A DNA stretch of 64,000 nucleotides from Lacinutrix sp. MedPE-SW (GCF_001874145.1 NZ_MPCX01000015.1:1-64000); one strand, 5' to 3'. Shown: positions 37,562-47,967, counted from the stretch's first letter. Made by a program: numbers and translations. Notes: a model not told the origin generated them from the letters alone.

Positions 37562-39184
37562 TTATTGTGCCACGCCATTAATGTAGGTTTTATAAACGCT
37601 TGTTTTGGGTAGTAGATTCTCTGGAACTTCCATTATATCTTGTTGTAAGATAACAAAATCTGCGAACTTACCATTTTCTATACTTCCTTTCTCTTCTTCT
37701 TCAAAATTGGCATAAGCTGCCCAAATAGTCATTCCTTTTAAAGTTTCTTCTCTTGTTAAACCATTTTCTTTTTGAAATCCGTTTTCAGGAAATCCTTTTA
37801 AATCTTTTCTTGCTACTGCTGCATAAAAAGTATAAAACGGATTTACTTGCTCTACAGGAAAATCTGTACCCAAGGTTACTTTTCCACTTTTTTCTAATAG
37901 TGTTTTGTAAGCGTAAGCTCCTTTTACTCTTTCTGCTCCAACTCGATCTTCTGCCCAGTACATATCGCTGGTAGCATGTGTTGGTTGTATTGAAGGTATT
38001 ATGTTTTCATTTTTAAAATAATCGAAATCATTATCTGTAATTACTTGTGCATGTTCTACTCTCCAACGTCTATTACTTTCTCCTTTTAAAGTTTTCTCGT
38101 AGGTTTTTAATACAAAGCGGTTTGCCGAATCTCCTATAGCATGTGTATTCATTTGGTAACCTGCTTTCGCAATTCTACTTGCCAATTCCTTATAAGCTTC
38201 TGTACCAATTACCATAGCTCCAAAATGATTATGCTCATCGCTATAAGGTTGTTTTAATGCAGCTCCACGAGATCCTAAAGCACCATCTGCATAAACTTTT
38301 ACAGACTGCACGTTTAATCTTTCGGTTTTAATTTTACCTTTAGATAAATAGTAGTCTAGATTTTCGGTTTTATTGCTAATCATAGCATAAACGCGCATAT
38401 GTAAATCACCGGCTTGCTGCATGCTATCTATTAGTTCTATAACATTTTTGTCTAATCCTGCATCGCTTACTGTTGTTAAACCATAGCTTGTACAATATGA
38501 TTGTGCATCTAAAAGTGCGTCTATTTGCTGCTGTCTCGTCTGCTCAGGAAAAATGGCTTCTACCAACTCCATAGGATTGTCTATTAGTATACCTGTAAGT
38601 TTTCCGTTTTCTTTTTTTATTTCTCCTCCAGAAACTTCGGTTTTACTAGTAATATTTGCTAAATCTAATGCTGCTTGGTTACATAACATAGCATGACCGT
38701 CTATACGTGTTAATGCTACTGGAGTATTTGGATATAATTTATCTAGTAATGCTTTATTTGGATATGTTTTTTCTTCCCAGTCGTTTTGGTCCCAACCACG
38801 ACCAATAATAAAATTGGTATGCTTGGTGTTTTGAAAGTCTATAACGCGTTTCATTACCTCATCAAAACTTGTTGTACCAACTAAATTAACGGTTTGCCTA
38901 TTTAAACCTAAACCGTAAAAGTGGCAATGACCATCTATTAAACCAGGTACAATGGCTTTTCCTTGCGCATCTATTATATTTTCTGCTGAATAATTTTCTT
39001 GTATTTCTAAAGTGCTACCTACAGCTTCAAACTTACCATCTTTAATAGCAAAAGCTTCGGCTGTTTCAAAATTTGAATTTACCGTGTATACTTTTGCATT
39101 GGTTACAATGGTATCCACTTCTTTTTTACCAGAAGTACAACTGAAACAAATAATTAAAAGGAAACTAGTAAGAAGATTTTTCAT
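37562..39184 (-). CDS. Amidohydrolase family lipoprotein (YtcJ-like)
   Basis: 540 aa metal-dependent amidohydrolase. The lipoprotein signal ends at C16 (LLIICFSC). Metal-binding and catalytic motifs are present: PGLIDGHCHFYGLG (HxH), QMNTHAIGDSAN, WRVEHAQVI and VTLGTDFPVE. YtcJ-like enzymes have varied substrates (formamidases and others), so substrate is open. The lipoprotein signal places it in the periplasm or at the outer membrane. A terminator (39222-39250) lies before it. Confidence 0.9.
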   Translation of the reverse strand: MKNLLTSFLLIICFSCTSGKKEVDTIVTNAKVYTVNSNFETAEAFAIKDGKFEAVGSTLEIQENYSAENIIDAQGKAIVPGLIDGHCHFYGLGLNRQTVNLVGTTSFDEVMKRVIDFQNTKHTNFIIGRGWDQNDWEEKTYPNKALLDKLYPNTPVALTRIDGHAMLCNQAALDLANITSKTEVSGGEIKKENGKLTGILIDNPMELVEAIFPEQTRQQQIDALLDAQSYCTSYGLTTVSDAGLDKNVIELIDSMQQAGDLHMRVYAMISNKTENLDYYLSKGKIKTERLNVQSVKVYADGALGSRGAALKQPYSDEHNHFGAMVIGTEAYKELASRIAKAGYQMNTHAIGDSANRFVLKTYEKTLKGESNRRWRVEHAQVITDNDFDYFKNENIIPSIQPTHATSDMYWAEDRVGAERVKGAYAYKTLLEKSGKVTLGTDFPVEQVNPFYTFYAAVARKDLKGFPENGFQKENGLTREETLKGMTIWAAYANFEEEEKGSIENGKFADFVILQQDIMEVPENLLPKTSVYKTYINGVAQ

Positions 39185-39221
39185 GGTTTTTTAAAATTTT
39201 TCGGATAAAGATAGGCATAAA

Positions 39222-39250
39222 AAAAACGTCTTTTTTATACAGACGTTTTT
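39222..39250 (-). terminator. Terminator of the TPR/outer-membrane barrel operon
   Basis: A 10-bp stem AAAAACGTCT/AGACGTTTTT around a 9-nt loop followed by a T-run on the minus strand, 30 nt after the stop at 39280. Confidence 0.8.
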
Positions 39251-39279
39251 CCTATTTAAATTAATACATTTTTTATTTT

Positions 39280-41046
39280 TTAAAAATCGAATTTATATGT
39301 TGCTCCAGCTAATGCCTGAAAACTTTGCACTCTTGTATTTAGCCATTTATTATATGTGCCTTCTACAAGATTATTACCTTTTAAAAATACAGACCAACGG
39401 TCGTTTAAATGGTAGCCTACATGTGCGTTTAAATCTAAATAATCTCCTAAAACAACTGTTTGTGTAGCGTTAATAAATGTTGGGAAATCTGGATTCATAA
39501 CATCGTTAAAACCAATTAATGCTTTACGTTCTCCTGTATAGAATACATTTGCTCCAGCAAACCATTGGTTTGTAATTTGGTAATCCATAAATATTGATGC
39601 TTTTAGTTCTGGTAAATTCCAAGCTTCTTCTTGTGCTTTTGTGTTGTATGAAAAATATTCACCTTTAACTCCTAAAGTAAAGTTTCTATTAATATCTACA
39701 TTTAATTCTCCTACAAAACCAAAGGTTGAAACATCGTCGTAAACAACTCCAAAAGAGTTACCATATTGATAAGCTTCTTCACTTGCAAAACCATAAGGCA
39801 TTAAATTATTTTGAAATAAAGCTTTGTCTTTTTCCGACTTATAACTTGCGCTAACTGCATAATTTAAAGCGTTAGATAGTTTTCCTTTTATTCCTACTGT
39901 GGCATTGTATTGCTGGTCTGTTGGTACAATAAATAATGTTGGAGAGACAAATGGGTTTAGTGTAGCATAGTCGTAATAAGAATTTTGAAGCAATTCTCCT
40001 TTTATACTACCAAAAGCAATAACTGTTTCGTCTAAAACTCTATATGTCGCACTTACATTTGGATATATATAAAATTTATTTTCACCAGCTTCTCCATCAT
40101 TTAAAAAGGTTACTGTAGCGCCTAAATCTACCGTTAAATCGTCTTGCTTTAATTGATACGTTGGAGAAATTGCTACTTGAAAATTGCTGTAATTTAGCTC
40201 ATTAGTGTTAAAATAATTTCTTTCAAAACTACCGCTTAAGTAATCTAATTTAATTTCGGTATTTAATGTTTCGTTATTAACAGGAACATCTACAAAACCT
40301 TTTATTTTAAATCTATTTTCTCCAGAACCTTGATTGTCTCCAAAACGTCTAAAAAGCACATTTGCTCCTTTAAAAATACCATCGTTAAATTCTATATCTC
40401 CACCAATGTATGCGTTGGTAAAATTATGTCCAACATCAAAACCGTTTACCGTTTCTAAAGGAATTTCTGTACCTACTAAAAAAGTTGGAAAACCATACCA
40501 ATTATATTTTTGTAATTGAAAACCTCCATTTAGCATCCAGGTGAGATCTCTTTCTCGTTTAGTGTAGGATAAATCTATTTTAGAGTCTAAAAAATCATCA
40601 TCTACAAAGTTTCCATCTATATTACCACTTGATGAGTGATGACCTACGTAAGCTGTAATATTTTCGCCACGACCTAACTCGTGATTTAAATATACTTCGC
40701 CTAAAATAGTTGTATAAGACCCAAAACCTAAAGACGCATAGTTATCGTACAACTTTACTTTTTTCGCTTTATCTACAACGGCTGCTTTACCTTTTGCAGG
40801 TGTAAATGTAGATGCTACTGGAAAAGAAAATATATTGTATTCTATTTCTTTTTTAGTTTGTGTTTGGTCGTCATCTATGGTTGGCGACTCTTTTACTTTA
40901 AAGGCATCACTTATTGATGGTGTGTAAGGTTTAATTACATTTATAACATCTGGGTTTAATGTGTCCTGCTCACGCTCTTGAGCAACCATAATAGTTGTAA
41001 CTATTGATGCAATTAATAAGATGATTTGTTTTTTTCTATTAAACAT
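39280..41046 (-). CDS. Outer-membrane beta-barrel protein (TonB-dependent-receptor-like barrel without plug)
   Basis: 588 aa. A signal peptide (IILLIASIVTTIMVAQ) is followed by a charged linker and then many amphipathic beta-strands (for example YASLGFGSYTTILGEVYLNHELG, ITAYVGHHSSSG, FTLGVKGEYFSY). It ends in aromatic-rich strands (VQSFQALAGATYKFDF) typical of outer-membrane barrels. It resembles the barrel part of TonB-dependent receptors, but there is no visible plug domain or TonB box, and at 588 residues it is short. It lies 92 nt after the TPR gene and is probably cotranscribed. Confidence 0.8.
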   Translation of the reverse strand: MFNRKKQIILLIASIVTTIMVAQEREQDTLNPDVINVIKPYTPSISDAFKVKESPTIDDDQTQTKKEIEYNIFSFPVASTFTPAKGKAAVVDKAKKVKLYDNYASLGFGSYTTILGEVYLNHELGRGENITAYVGHHSSSGNIDGNFVDDDFLDSKIDLSYTKRERDLTWMLNGGFQLQKYNWYGFPTFLVGTEIPLETVNGFDVGHNFTNAYIGGDIEFNDGIFKGANVLFRRFGDNQGSGENRFKIKGFVDVPVNNETLNTEIKLDYLSGSFERNYFNTNELNYSNFQVAISPTYQLKQDDLTVDLGATVTFLNDGEAGENKFYIYPNVSATYRVLDETVIAFGSIKGELLQNSYYDYATLNPFVSPTLFIVPTDQQYNATVGIKGKLSNALNYAVSASYKSEKDKALFQNNLMPYGFASEEAYQYGNSFGVVYDDVSTFGFVGELNVDINRNFTLGVKGEYFSYNTKAQEEAWNLPELKASIFMDYQITNQWFAGANVFYTGERKALIGFNDVMNPDFPTFINATQTVVLGDYLDLNAHVGYHLNDRWSVFLKGNNLVEGTYNKWLNTRVQSFQALAGATYKFDF

Positions 41047-41138
41047 AAAAAAGTGTTTGTTTTTATAGCTTTTAAATTTCTAAAGTTGAAAAAATTTAAT
41101 TTTTTTATTCAGTTTTAACTGCTTTATTTTATAACTAA

Positions 41139-44100
41139 TTAATCTTGAGTATCTACTGAAGCATTTGTTTTAGCTTCTTCTGCTTTAATTTTAGATAACT
41201 CTTCTGCTGCTTCTGCAACAACATCTTCAAATTCGCCAAAGTTTTTAGGTATGCTTTCTAAAATATATGTAGCCTGAAAAGCATCGTTAAGCGCATATTG
41301 ATTTTTTGCCATAACAATTAATCCTTTTGCTCCATAATATCTATAACTAGAAAAATCTTTAACTAAACGTTGCGTTGCTTTTAAAGAGTTTTGGTATGCT
41401 CCGGCTTTATTTTCAAAGTATGCATTATAGTATAAGGCTTCGGCAGCAGTTACTCCTGTTGCTGTTAATTCTACTTGCTCATAAGCTAATTTTGCTTTGG
41501 CTTCGTTTCCTGTTTTTATTGCAGAACGTGCTATAATGACTTGAGCATCGCTTTTTACTTTATTATCTAAAGTTGAATTACTCAGGACTTTTTCGGCGTA
41601 AGCCACAGCATCATTATATTTTTTTAATTGATAGTTGGCTTGCATTAAATTAGATTGTGCGAACAAACTGTTTTGAGGAAAATTTGCTTCGGTTTCTAAT
41701 CGTTTTAAAATTGGCAAAGCGCTTTCCCAATCTTTATTTTCTAAAGTTATTTGCGATAACCTTAATAAAGCTTCTTCTGTAAATTCACTTTGTGAGGCAT
41801 CTACAACATAACGGTAATTTGGTGCTGCTTTTTGGTTTTCGTTTTCTTTAAAATATAGTTGAGCTAAATAAAAGTGAGCTTGAGTAGCATGTAATCCGTT
41901 TTTAAATTCCCTATTATATTTTTCAAATTGTTTTATTGCATTGTTAGTATTATCGTCTAAATATTGTTTTTCTGCTGCTTGATATGATGCATGATCTAAA
42001 TCTGCATTTGTTACCTCTACATAGTCTAGAGTTTGAACCCATGCAGCATAGTTTTCTACCTCTCCTAAATCTATATAAATTAATCGCGCTGTTGCTACTG
42101 CCTGGTTTGCTTCTGGTGATGCTGGAAAGTCTTTAGCTACAGTTTTAAATTTGGTTAAAGCCTCTTGATTTTGATTATTATTATAATACACTAATCCTTG
42201 ACGCAATAATGTGTTAGATACAAATGGACTTGTACTATAAGTGGCTGTTAAGTTATTATAAGTAGCCATTGCTTTTTCTTTACTTCCTGCTTTTACATAA
42301 GCATTACCTAAAGCATACATGGCATCATCTCTTAATTTAGATGCTTTATATGTATCAATAAACGTTTCTAACTCTGTTATTTTTTTATTAGCTTGACCTA
42401 AATAACCATAACTAATTGCTTTTTGAAAGTAAGCATAATCGGCTTCAATTTTTCCTATTTCTATTGCTTGATTGTAGGCAATAATTGCATCATTATATCT
42501 ACTTGATACAAAATGTGCATCTGCCAATCTTAAATAAGCATCATTTAATCTTATTTGGTCTTGTGGCTTTTTAGAAATAAACGTATTAAAGTATTGTGTT
42601 GCATTAGCATAATCTTTAAGCTTAAAATAAGTGTATGCTAAATTGTAATCTAAATTTTGTGTTTCTTTTAAGTTTGAAGCAGCTGTTTGTTTAAATGTAT
42701 TAAACCCATTTAAAGCATCGTTATAATTAGTAAGGTTATAATCTGTCTCTGCTTTCCAAAACGTTGCTTTTGCGACATAATTGGGATCTTGAGGTTCTTT
42801 TAAAGAATTATCAAATAATGTTTCGGCTTCGTTATAATTACTTTCGTTATACAATTCTACGCCACGATAAAATGCTACTTTTTGGTATGCTGCTTTATTT
42901 TTTTGGCTGTTTTTTCCTTTTAATAGCGTTAAAGCTTCTTTATAGTTTTTTGAAGTTATGTAAGAGTCTATTAATAAATTTTCAACTTCTTCTTTGTAAG
43001 TTGTTTCTGGGTATTGCTCTAAATAACCCGATAAAACTTGTGGTACAGATTGGTAGGGATTACCAATATCGTAACTAATTTTAGCATAATTTAGCCAAGC
43101 ATCTTCTTGAATTTTAAGATCGTAATCCATTTGAGATGCATTTCTAAAAGCATTTAAAGCTTCTTGTTTTTTGTTTAAGTTAATATAACTTTCACCTAAA
43201 TGATAATAAGCGTTTTGTGCTACACTGTTATCGCCGCCAATAATTTTATTAAATTCTGAAATGGCTTTTTCGTAATCTTTTTGCTTATAATAAGCGTAAC
43301 CTAATTGGTAATAATCTGTATTGTTCCATTTTCCACGTTTGCCTTTATAGGCTTGTAAAAATGGTATTGATTCTTCGTATTGCTCTAAGTTAAAATAGCT
43401 TTCTCCAATAATTTTTGATAATTCTGAAACTTCTTCTTGGCTACTATCATCTAATCTTGCACTAGCAAGCGCGATTGCTTCTTTAAATTTACCTAGTTTA
43501 AAATTTAAATCGGCTTGATAATATGATAATTTCTCTTGATATTTTTCTTGATCTTTAACTTGGTCGAAATAGGTATTTGCTTTATCATAATCATCACCTT
43601 GATAAGCCATAAAACCAATGTAATATTTGGCTTGCGATCCATATTCTTGAGAGCTTTCTACTTTATTTAAATAGGTTTTAGCATCGTCGTAATTTTTAGT
43701 TGTAAATGCTGTATAACCATTATTGAAATAAAACTTCTCACGTTCTTTTCTAGCTAATGCACTCTCGTCTACTTTATCATACCATTTTTGTGCGTAAGCA
43801 TATTTTCCGTTTTCAAAATAGTAATCGGCTACATCTACAAAAGCGGTATTTTTTTTTGTGCTTGTTGGGTAATCTTCTACAAAGCTTTCTATAAGTTCAT
43901 CGGCATTTTGCTGGTTTAACCTAACCGCACAATTAGCAATGTAGTATGCGCAATCACTTTTTATATTATCTTCTTGAGTATTCTTTTTTATTTTGCTAAA
44001 AACAGTTTGTGCTGCTAAATATTGCTGGTTATTATATAAAGACAAAGCTTTTTGAAAATCTGTTATAGGATTGGTATATGTTTCAGATTTTTGAGCAAAA

Positions 44101-44156
44101 GCGTTGATACTTAACACAATTGAAAAAAGAAATATTGCTATGTGATTTTTAGTCAT
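41139..44156 (-). CDS. Large secreted tetratricopeptide repeat protein
   Basis: 1005 aa. The signal peptide (MTKNHIAIFLFSIVLSINAFA) is followed by a nearly continuous array of TPR units across residues about 30-960. Many start with patterns such as YQLGYAYYKQKDYEKAISEFNKI or YYIGFMAYQGDDYDKANTYFDQV. The extreme C-terminus is Ala/Glu-rich. Likely a periplasmic or outer-membrane scaffold acting with the cotranscribed barrel protein; the process it serves is unknown. Confidence 0.9.
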   Translation of the reverse strand: MTKNHIAIFLFSIVLSINAFAQKSETYTNPITDFQKALSLYNNQQYLAAQTVFSKIKKNTQEDNIKSDCAYYIANCAVRLNQQNADELIESFVEDYPTSTKKNTAFVDVADYYFENGKYAYAQKWYDKVDESALARKEREKFYFNNGYTAFTTKNYDDAKTYLNKVESSQEYGSQAKYYIGFMAYQGDDYDKANTYFDQVKDQEKYQEKLSYYQADLNFKLGKFKEAIALASARLDDSSQEEVSELSKIIGESYFNLEQYEESIPFLQAYKGKRGKWNNTDYYQLGYAYYKQKDYEKAISEFNKIIGGDNSVAQNAYYHLGESYINLNKKQEALNAFRNASQMDYDLKIQEDAWLNYAKISYDIGNPYQSVPQVLSGYLEQYPETTYKEEVENLLIDSYITSKNYKEALTLLKGKNSQKNKAAYQKVAFYRGVELYNESNYNEAETLFDNSLKEPQDPNYVAKATFWKAETDYNLTNYNDALNGFNTFKQTAASNLKETQNLDYNLAYTYFKLKDYANATQYFNTFISKKPQDQIRLNDAYLRLADAHFVSSRYNDAIIAYNQAIEIGKIEADYAYFQKAISYGYLGQANKKITELETFIDTYKASKLRDDAMYALGNAYVKAGSKEKAMATYNNLTATYSTSPFVSNTLLRQGLVYYNNNQNQEALTKFKTVAKDFPASPEANQAVATARLIYIDLGEVENYAAWVQTLDYVEVTNADLDHASYQAAEKQYLDDNTNNAIKQFEKYNREFKNGLHATQAHFYLAQLYFKENENQKAAPNYRYVVDASQSEFTEEALLRLSQITLENKDWESALPILKRLETEANFPQNSLFAQSNLMQANYQLKKYNDAVAYAEKVLSNSTLDNKVKSDAQVIIARSAIKTGNEAKAKLAYEQVELTATGVTAAEALYYNAYFENKAGAYQNSLKATQRLVKDFSSYRYYGAKGLIVMAKNQYALNDAFQATYILESIPKNFGEFEDVVAEAAEELSKIKAEEAKTNASVDTQD

Positions 44157-44182
44157 AGACTGAAGGTTTTTTTATTTAAAAT

Positions 44183-44190
44183 CAAAGATA
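44183..44190 (-). promoter_or_regulatory. -7 box of the TPR/outer-membrane operon
   Basis: TATCTTTG on the minus strand matches TAnnTTTG, 26 nt before the ATG at 44156. Confidence 0.55.
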
Positions 44191-44310
44191 AATTAATGTT
44201 AATATGTTAACGTTAGAATTTTGTTATAATTATAAACCGAGTTATTAAATGTTAATTTAAAGCTAAGTATATTCTTAATTATATTCTTAAAAAATTAATC
44301 TCTATTTTTA

Positions 44311-44337
44311 TTGTTTCAACTAAAAATGATACATTTA
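44311..44337 (+). promoter_or_regulatory. Possible ftsE promoter
   Basis: TTG (44311-44313), a 16-nt spacer and TACATTTA (44330-44337), one mismatch from TAnnTTTG. It would leave a leader of roughly 60 nt before ftsE. Confidence 0.35.
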
Positions 44338-44401
44338 CCACAGTGCATTTTTTATACTATTCTTAAAAAAATCACGTTTAAAAAATACTAACAATATATT
44401 T

Positions 44402-45085
44402 ATGCCAAATACTGTTTTAGAGTTTAAAGATGCTTCTATTTTTCAAGGTGAAAGTCTCGTTTTAAAAGACGTTAACGTTCAAATTAACAAAGGCGATTTT
44501 GTTTATTTAATAGGAAAAACGGGCTCTGGAAAAAGTAGTTTTATGAAAACACTTTATGCCGATTTACCTTTAAAAACAGGCTCAGGAAGCATTGTAGACT
44601 TTAATTTAAAAACCTTAAAGGAAAAAGACATCCCGTTTTTAAGACGTAAACTTGGTGTTGTATTTCAAGATTTTAAACTGTTAACAGACCGTACTGTAAA
44701 TGCAAATTTAGAGTTTGTTTTAAAAGCAACTGGTTGGAAAGACAAAGCTGCTATGGCTACACGTATGGAAGAAGTTTTAAATAAAGTTGGCATGAAAACC
44801 ACTGGTTTTAAATTCCCACATGAATTGTCTGGTGGAGAGCAACAACGTGTTGCAATTGCTCGTGCCCTTTTAAATAATCCTGAATTAATTTTAGCCGATG
44901 AGCCTACTGGAAATCTAGACCCACAAACTAGTGTTGAAATTATGGAAGTATTACAAGAAATTAATAAAAACGGTAATACTATTTTAATGGCAACTCATGA
45001 TTATGCTTTGCTTTTAAAGTACCCAAGTAAAACTTTAAAGTGTGATGAAAATCAAGTTTTTGAAGTTGTACAACGTAAAGCCTAA
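44402..45085 (+). CDS. ftsE: Cell division ATP-binding protein FtsE
   Basis: 227 aa ABC ATPase. Walker A GKTGSGKSS is at residues 38-46, the Q-loop in VVFQDFKLL near 87-95, signature LSGGEQQ at 142-148, Walker B LILADEPT at 162-169 and the H-loop in ATHDYALL. The short sequence with VFQDFKLLTDRTV and FPHELSGGEQQRVAIARALL is characteristic of FtsE, which with FtsX controls septal peptidoglycan hydrolases. No ftsX is next to it. The gene is alone on the plus strand, and its stop is one base from the stop of the convergent gene. Confidence 0.85.
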   Translation: MPNTVLEFKDASIFQGESLVLKDVNVQINKGDFVYLIGKTGSGKSSFMKTLYADLPLKTGSGSIVDFNLKTLKEKDIPFLRRKLGVVFQDFKLLTDRTVNANLEFVLKATGWKDKAAMATRMEEVLNKVGMKTTGFKFPHELSGGEQQRVAIARALLNNPELILADEPTGNLDPQTSVEIMEVLQEINKNGNTILMATHDYALLLKYPSKTLKCDENQVFEVVQRKA

Positions 45086-45086
45086 T

Positions 45087-46547
45087 TTATTTAATATCTA
45101 ATAAATAAGCTGCACATCTACCATGATGTGCTTGCTTTATAATGGTCGCTTTATTTTTGTAGTAATCTATAATATAATTAGATTCTAATTCGCCACTTTT
45201 TCCAGGACTAAACACATGCGAAAACACAAACCATACTTTACCTTTTAATGTTTTTAATTGGGAATGGTGACCTGTATAATCGTAATGGTGCGCTTCACCT
45301 AAAACAATTGAATTATTAAAATTTATGTACTCTATTTTTTTATAATAATCAAACACATCTACATTACCGCTAAATACATATACTTGATGTTCGGGTTTAA
45401 TATTAGCGTTTACAAAACTATAAACAGGCTTTATATGTTCTTTTAAATAAGGCATTTTTACAACATTTATAAACGTATATATAGCTACAGGAAACAAAAA
45501 GCATAATACAGCTATTTGTTTTGCCACTATTATATTTAACTGCTTTACTAAAAAGCTTAAACCAAATGCTATAGTAATTAAGTACAATGGTATTTGGTAC
45601 AAAATGATTCTAACATAAAAAGGGTACAAACCAAATGCCGATAAGATTAAATGAACCAATACAGGAACTAAAACAAGGTATAGTAACTTGTAATTTTTAC
45701 TTTTAATTAAATTAAAAACACCAAAACCATACACCGCAATTATAATACAGTACACATACAATTGTGGAGGAAATTTTAATAATTGTGTAAATACCAAAGT
45801 GGTATTCGTTTTGTGCCAAAGCCAAAAATCTATAGATAAAGGATTTAATGGCATAAATGCAAACTCCCAATAATTTTGCATTAAATCTTTAGATGGGTGA
45901 TTATATAAAAACGTAAAATAATACAACGCAAAAGCTATTAACCAAACTGTAAAAGGAAAGACTAATAGTTTAAGTTTTTCGAGCTTAAAAATTAAAGTAT
46001 ATAAGCCTAAAATAAAAAAAACTATTATAGATACATTAGATAATGCTACTGCTAAAACACCAACTAAACTTAAAATTATCAATTGATTTTTTACACTTTT
46101 ATAAGTTTTAAAATAAGCATATAGCAGCAATAAAAACACCATTATATCTGTACTGTATTGTTTAACTTCAGAACTATAATAAATTACAGAAGGACACAAA
46201 CAAAACAGCAATAAAACTACTAATGTTATCGTTTTATCTTTAATTAACAGCATACTAAGTTTAGTAAGTAAAATAATTGATAATAAAGACATTAAAAACG
46301 GAAAAACCCGAAGAGCCAAATCGTTACTACCAAATATTAAAACAAATAATTTAGTACACCATAAATATAAAATTGGTGCCATTTGCCCGCTATCTAAAGG
46401 TTTCAATAATTCTAAAAAATCACGATCTACAATACTATAAGCCAATTTTGCTTCGTCAAGCCATAAGCTTCTATTTACAGCGAATTGTAAGATTAGCAAG
46501 CAAAAACCAAGTGCAGAAATACTATAAATTTTTGTTTTAAATTTCAA
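45087..46547 (-). CDS. GT-C type membrane glycosyltransferase (GT39/PMT-like)
   Basis: 486 aa with about 10-11 membrane helices. The N-terminal periplasmic loop after helix 1 holds LWLDEAKLAYSIV (acidic DEA), as in the catalytic loop of lipid-phospho-sugar-dependent GT-C enzymes. A soluble C-terminal tail follows (VYVFSGNVDVFDYYKK). It likely transfers a sugar from an undecaprenyl-phosphate donor on the outer face of the inner membrane. It lies 4 nt after the asparagine-synthase-like gene and belongs to the surface-polysaccharide cluster. Confidence 0.75.
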   Translation of the reverse strand: MKFKTKIYSISALGFCLLILQFAVNRSLWLDEAKLAYSIVDRDFLELLKPLDSGQMAPILYLWCTKLFVLIFGSNDLALRVFPFLMSLLSIILLTKLSMLLIKDKTITLVVLLLFCLCPSVIYYSSEVKQYSTDIMVFLLLLYAYFKTYKSVKNQLIILSLVGVLAVALSNVSIIVFFILGLYTLIFKLEKLKLLVFPFTVWLIAFALYYFTFLYNHPSKDLMQNYWEFAFMPLNPLSIDFWLWHKTNTTLVFTQLLKFPPQLYVYCIIIAVYGFGVFNLIKSKNYKLLYLVLVPVLVHLILSAFGLYPFYVRIILYQIPLYLITIAFGLSFLVKQLNIIVAKQIAVLCFLFPVAIYTFINVVKMPYLKEHIKPVYSFVNANIKPEHQVYVFSGNVDVFDYYKKIEYINFNNSIVLGEAHHYDYTGHHSQLKTLKGKVWFVFSHVFSPGKSGELESNYIIDYYKNKATIIKQAHHGRCAAYLLDIK

Positions 46548-46551
46548 ATTA

Positions 46552-47967
46552 TTAAGATTTTAGCTTCACTTTAATTGTACTATATACTTTATGCAATCCA
46601 AACTTTTTCAGCTTTAAATATTTAGATTTTTCTTTACTTGGGTTTATAGATAAATTTAAAACCTTTGTATTATTTTTAGATAAATATGCAATTATTTCAT
46701 TGTATAAAACATTATCCATTCTGTCTCTTTTACCTCTATCTACACTCAACAATGTATTTAATAAAACCCTAGAATTATAAGGTGTCATTACATTAACACC
46801 TAATTGCTTGTTTTGAGATTTTGCTTTTGCATGAACAATACCCATAAATTGTTCCCAAAGAAAAATATCTAAAATATGGTATTTATATTTTTTTAAAACG
46901 GCCTTATTGTTATCTAACCATTTTTTATACTCATTTTGAATAAAGGTATGAGGTTTAAAAAAATTAATAACGTTTAAATTTTTAGCGTTTGGCTTAATGC
47001 AATAATAAAATCCGTTGCGGCCAATTTCACTAATATTACCATTTATAATAACCTTATCATCAACCAAATCTGGACTTAAATACAACGGAAAATCTAAACT
47101 CGCCGAGTAATTTAAATCAAAATCTTTAGGTTGCATTTCCACATCTTTAATAACCTTAAACGGCTTATTGTAAATTGCTGCCAATTGTTTAGAAATCACC
47201 AAATCGTTATGTGTATCTGGCATGTTTTTAAATTGAGTTACAAAATATTCGCAGTCTAAATCCAGGCTTGCTAAAAATAAAACACGACTATCGTAACCTG
47301 CTGTAATTGGCAAACATATTTTATGCCTTAATGAAATGGCCTTTAAATACCCTTTAAGCATATTAGCAACTTCTACTGCAACCGCTTTATAATCTCCTTG
47401 CTCTAATTTTTTAATAGGAAAAAACCTGCTACACGTTTTAGCTATAATATCAATAGCATGATTTGGCAACAACTTTTTTACTTGTTTAAATGGCGTCGAA
47501 TTATTTATAAACAGCCTTAATTTATTAAACTCTTTTGAAGTGTAATACGTTTCATCTGTTTGTTGTAATGGTAATATATACTGAAGCAATTTTACTTGTG
47601 ATGCATAATTTTCAAAATTTTTGGTATAATAAATTTCTGCTTGACCACAAGCATCATTAAAAACAGAAAATTGCGTATTAGATTTATAAATAACAACGTA
47701 CTGCCCGTAATAATTTGAAATTTCAGCTTGGAATCTTTCTAAATTTTCTTGCTCAATTAATTGATTTAAAATGTTTTGATTTGTTAATTCCGGAGTTGTA
47801 TAACTAAATAATTCTCCAAGAATTATAACTTCACAAAATGAGTTTCGTGCAGTAGTAAACACACAATTTTTGTGAAATTGCAAATAAAATCCACCAATAG
47901 GTTTTTTAATAAAACCATGAATTAGCGGATAGTTTTTTCTGGTTAATAAAAATTGCTTTTTAAACAT
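46552..47967 (-). CDS. Asparagine-synthase-like protein lacking the N-terminal cysteine
   Basis: 471 aa. The N-terminal half is a degenerate glutaminase-type region (FHKNCVFTTARNSFCEV, then GELFSY, then YYGQYVVIYKSNTQFSVFNDACGQAEIYYT). The C-terminal half is an ATP-pyrophosphatase domain with PITAGYDSRVLF (residues 220-231) replacing the usual SGGxDS. The catalytic Cys2 of class B asparagine synthases is absent (it starts MFKKQ), so ammonia from glutamine is unlikely. Such proteins in polysaccharide loci are thought to amidate sugars or modify other cluster products; substrate unknown. Confidence 0.7.
   Translation of the reverse strand: MFKKQFLLTRKNYPLIHGFIKKPIGGFYLQFHKNCVFTTARNSFCEVIILGELFSYTTPELTNQNILNQLIEQENLERFQAEISNYYGQYVVIYKSNTQFSVFNDACGQAEIYYTKNFENYASQVKLLQYILPLQQTDETYYTSKEFNKLRLFINNSTPFKQVKKLLPNHAIDIIAKTCSRFFPIKKLEQGDYKAVAVEVANMLKGYLKAISLRHKICLPITAGYDSRVLFLASLDLDCEYFVTQFKNMPDTHNDLVISKQLAAIYNKPFKVIKDVEMQPKDFDLNYSASLDFPLYLSPDLVDDKVIINGNISEIGRNGFYYCIKPNAKNLNVINFFKPHTFIQNEYKKWLDNNKAVLKKYKYHILDIFLWEQFMGIVHAKAKSQNKQLGVNVMTPYNSRVLLNTLLSVDRGKRDRMDNVLYNEIIAYLSKNNTKVLNLSINPSKEKSKYLKLKKFGLHKVYSTIKVKLKS

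Noticed and set aside
39280-41046. Barrel protein as a full TonB-dependent receptor
   Set aside because: No plug domain, TonB box or CarboxypepD-reg domain is visible, and the length is too short; called a barrel protein only.
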